From: Chlorokybus atmophyticus
Lineage: Eukaryota > Streptophyta > Chlorokybophyceae > Chlorokybales > Chlorokybaceae
Direction: 5' to 3'
DNA: 40,084 bases
Assembly (NCBI GenBank): GCA_009103225.1
Contig: RHPI01001715.1
Span: forward strand, 870,349-910,432
Part shown: positions 37,121 to 40,084 of the stretch, piece after piece
Numbering within the stretch: the stretch's first letter is position 1
Layout: each line of letters begins with the position of its first letter
Position numbers and translations under genes: made by a program
Notes under the pieces: model-generated
Databases searched by the model: none
What the model was told of the DNA's origin: nothing
Seen by the model: the letters and a program-made list of their open reading frames with translations, nothing else

Positions 37121-39256
37121 TCACCTGCGTGCGCGTGGTCCGGAGGAGCGTTTCCCTCTGCGTCCACGGGATGCGCGTGAAGCCCCACCAGCAGCTCGCT
37201 TTGCTAGCTCTTCCCTTTGGATCATATTAGCAATGTCCCAGGCGGATGACTCGTAGCTGGGCGCGTAGCGTGCGGTGAACCAGTCGGGGTAGAGGCAAGC
37301 GTGGCCGTTGCCGTAGACGTCGTCCAGCCAGCGATTGTTATAAAATGTGGTGATCCGCTGCTGTTTGCCATCTGCAAAGCGCATTACATCGTCCTGGTGC
37401 ACTGCGTACACCGCATCCCACCGCCCTCCCGTGCCGCGCACTCCGGGGGTCGGCAGCGTCACAATGATCCCAATCCATCGCTGCAGAACCACACACAAGC
37501 CCTGGTCAGCACTACTACACGGGCAGTACACTTACAACTACGCAGCGCACCACGCACCAGCTCATGTTGCAAGGCGAACTCCTTTTTCAGGAACGCCAGG
37601 AAATGGCCCACGTCTCTGGGGCTCTCCAGATCCTCAACGCCCTCCTTGAGCACTACCACCTTGTACTGCTCGTCAGTTTTGTCCTCGTCGCCCTGCTCGC
37701 AGAACAGCTTGTACTGCTGTTGTTGCTGCTGCTGCTCCATTGTCATCTGCGCACCAGAGCGGCTACCGTGAGCAGCTAGGCACTTGCTTGCGAGCATGCA
37801 GTGACATCGGTTACAACAGTACATGTGCACGCAACATGCCAACGTATCAAACAGCCTGTTTGAAGCTGCTGAGCAATGGGTTGTAAGAGTAGTCCGCCTG
37901 TTGAACTGGAGTATGTAATACAGCAGACACTGAAATTCAGCCTTAAACGCAGGTGTTGTCGTCACCAGACTGCAGAGACTTTGCAGTCACATTGGACAAA
38001 GGTCAGCTGCACAGGCACTGGACAATGCATGCACTGAACGGGCTGTCAAGACCACTGCGCTGCTTTGTTGAGACAGTGCATAGCTCAGGGTGCATGGCAA
38101 AGTGGTCCAGCACATGTGAAACGTGAAATGTCCGCTTGAAACACAGGCTCATGCAAGCATAGCACTTGCCACACGCAGGCACAGAGGTTCAAGCAGCAGG
38201 TGAGATGGGAGCTTTCCACCAAGCCTGCGGCCCCCTCAGCCTTACAGAGTAGCGTGCGGTGAACCAGTCGGGGTAACGGCATCCATCGTCGTAGACGTCC
38301 TCAAGCCAACGCAGGAGTTTATGCATGCCCCGCTGCATCCTGCGGTCTACAAAGATAGTCAGGTCGTCCTGGTGCACTGCGAACACCGCGTCCCGTCGCC
38401 CTCCTGTCCCGGGCTCTCCAGGGGTTGGCAGCGTTATGATGACCCCAATCCATCTCTGCGAATACACGCACACAAGCCTTGGTGAGCACTAGTACACGTA
38501 CAGTAGTTTGGGAAAACGCAGCGCGCACCAGTTTGTGTTGCAAGCCGAAGTCTCGCTTCACAAAGGCCAGGAATTTCCACACGTCTCCTTCGAGGCCATC
38601 CAGGCTCTGAGAGTCCAGGTCCATGAATACCACTTGCTTGTACTGCTCATCAGTCTTCTTTTCGTCGCCCTGTTCGCAGAACCGCTTGATGCGCCGTTGT
38701 TGCTGCTGCTCCATTGTCACCTGCACGCCAGAGCGGTAGCCATGAGCGGCCAGGCGCTTGCATACGAGCATGCAGCGACATCGGTTCAAACAGTGCATGT
38801 GCACGCAACTTGCTGTCAGGCAGCAATGGTGCGCAAGAGTCGTCTGCCTGTTGAATGGCAGTGCATGTAATACAGGACACAACCGACAGTCAGCCTTACA
38901 CGCTGACATCCTGACAAAATTGCACCAGTCGCTTGGCATTCGTATTGGACACATTTCAGCTGCACAGCCAGTCAACAAGCCCATGCATTGTCTAACCAAA
39001 GCGGTGTATGACAGTCTGTTCAATGCATGCATTGAACAGACTGTCATACACCGCTTTGGTTAGACAATGCATGGCAGCACACTCAAGCACAGGTTGACAT
39101 GACATGCAAGCGTTCTCGAAACACAGACGCTTGCCACACGCGGACAGAGTCAAGCAGGTGGGAGTTTTCAACCCTGCAGCTCACTTGGAGCGTGAGGCCG
39201 TTCAGTGTCTCCAAGACCACCAGCAGCAGGAGGGGGCGCCCCTGGTCGTTGGCTAC
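37121..39256 (-). CDS. Unknown protein with tandemly duplicated two-exon module, 5' unresolved
   Basis: Exons: 39256-39185, 38720-38529, 38455-38246, 37746-37558, 37480-37121, all with phase-0 junctions; 340 aa visible. Exons 2-3 and 4-5 are copies of one module of about 130 residues. Each module starts with a TMEQQQQ run, then FCEQGDE-KTDEQYK, an FLAF-K--F-LQH-L segment, then (next exon) RWIGIIVTLPTPG in one and RWIGVIITLPTPG in the other, GTGGR-DAV-AVHQDD, and a common end YPDWFTARY. Introns between the copies are also alike. The last exon adds a basic SR/RG-rich tail. I do not recognise the family. There are no membrane segments. The first visible exon (VANDQGRPLLLLVVLETLNG) needs further 5' exons, which I could not place. 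Confidence 0.65.
37558..38246 (-). repeat. Junction of the two module copies
   Basis: The duplication unit is about 1 kb. Copy one spans roughly 38246-39170 and copy two roughly 37270-38215 on the plus coordinates. Similarity covers introns as well as exons, for instance the block around 37770-37850 and that around 38740-38820. This shows duplication of a genomic segment rather than convergent evolution of the proteins. Confidence 0.7.
38981..39074. repeat. 94-base perfect palindrome in an intron
   Basis: Two 47-base arms with no mismatch and no spacer meet between 39027 and 39028 at a TGCATGCA core. The palindrome stops exactly at 38981 and 39074. It lies in the intron between the first visible exon and the second exon of the duplicated-module gene. 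The related intron of the other copy (about 38025-38085) has a degenerate match to the right arm only. Confidence 0.95.
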
Positions 39257-39984
39257 CTGTGAGGACCTGCGGACTGTCGAAAGGGCGGTGAGCCTTCAAC
39301 TCTCGGCCACTGCCACAGCTCTGCTCAAAGCTTGACCCTAACCCACAATGTGCACTACAGTGCTACCCGCACCGCACCGCAATGCAATGCTGTGCTCGTC
39401 GTAGTGGTTGCCACCAGCTGCTTCCACGCCTGCTGGTAAGCCTACAGCAACTTTATAGCAGCGCTGCTTGTACCCAAAGCTAACTTAGCTCTAATATCAG
39501 AAAGTCGTGCTTGCGTGCATAAACATGCAATGTAGGCCTAAGCTTAGCTGCCGCTCTGGTGCGGTTGACTCGACCATAGGGCTGCATGCTCCAGTGCAGT
39601 GCAGCCGTCACGCATCGGCAGGCACTCATGGTGACACGCCACTGCCCCGCGCGCGCCAAGGGGTGACCGATTATGTCATGACCCTGCTAGGTCTGTCAAT
39701 TGTTGGAGCCACAACTCGTACATGCAAGGACAGCGTGTGTCACACAATAAAGCGGCAGTGTTAGGCTGCATAATGTTTCACAGCATGGTGCATGCACCAG
39801 TTATTGATTGGTTGTCGATAACTTGAGAATCGTGTACACTGCATGTCATGAGATCTGACATGCGTATAAGACATAGCACACACGCAAAGAATTATCTTAT
39901 TACCTGTCATCGTGATTTACTTTAAAGAGCATGCTACAAACAAAACTTTGAGATGCAACATGTTACAACGGCCGGCACAGCCAT
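39257..39984. other. Unresolved 5' region of the module gene
   Basis: Further 5' exons of the module gene may lie here. The minus frame just upstream of 39256 stays open to about 39274, where a TGA interrupts it, with possible acceptors on both sides. No confident exon can be given. Confidence 0.35.
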
Positions 39985-39994
39985 TCTCTCTCTC

Positions 39995-40084
<90 letters not shown>
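39985..40084 (+). repeat. CT dinucleotide tract at window edge
   Basis: About 100 bases of nearly pure CT with a few CCC interruptions close the window, the likely reason the fragment ends here. Confidence 0.95.

Noticed and set aside
38246-39256. Two separate genes instead of one duplicated-module gene
   Set aside because: The donor after 38246 and the acceptor before 37746 are both good and in phase 0, and there is no stop or new promoter signal between the copies. A single transcript is the simpler reading, though RNA data are needed.
39960-40084. Telomere or origin at the right end
   Set aside because: The repeat is a plain CT tract, not a TTAGGG- or TTTAGGG-type telomeric repeat.

Overview
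This is a nuclear genomic fragment from an intron-rich photosynthetic eukaryote, most likely a chlorophyte green alga. The reasons are plastid-type genes (a RimM with a leader, a red chlorophyll catabolite reductase), plant-type architectures (an F-box/JmjC/kinase-like fusion as in Arabidopsis JMJ21, a PH1-like single-PH protein, a plant-like HYPK) and an aromatic amino acid hydroxylase, a family kept in green algae, mosses and gymnosperms but absent from flowering plants. I cannot fix the class or genus. The window begins in a poly-C run and ends in a 100-base CT tract, so it may be a whole contig broken at low-complexity ends.

Twelve protein genes could be spliced by hand with GT-AG introns (one GC-AG) and consistent phases: aromatic amino acid hydroxylase (+, 5' cut); JMJ21-like F-box/JmjC/APH fusion (-); DUF1206 membrane protein (+); an F-box protein of unknown target (-); RBM42 splicing factor (-); plastid RimM (+); RCCR (-); PH1-like protein (+); HYPK (-); GCN5 acetyltransferase (+); Golgi-type sulfotransferase (-); and an unrecognised gene made of a tandemly duplicated two-exon module (-, 5' unresolved). 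Only minor uncertainties remain (RimM exon 1 donor, N-termini of the F-box and sulfotransferase genes).

Orientation mostly alternates, giving divergent promoter regions (JMJ21-like/DUF1206, RBM42/RimM, RCCR/PH1-like, HYPK/GCN5) and convergent 3' ends. The tightest is HYPK/GCN5, whose start codons are only about 84-141 bases apart. Several products are predicted for the plastid (RimM, RCCR, perhaps the hydroxylase); others act in the nucleus (JMJ21-like, RBM42, GCN5).

From 33.9 to 37.1 kb there is a gene-poor stretch with an AT-rich island bounded like an LTR, and a cluster of inverted repeats. The right end holds the most unusual item: the duplicated-module gene, with a perfect 94-base palindrome in one of its introns. 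The related copy of that intron carries only one arm, so the palindrome looks younger than the module duplication, or is an assembly artefact.
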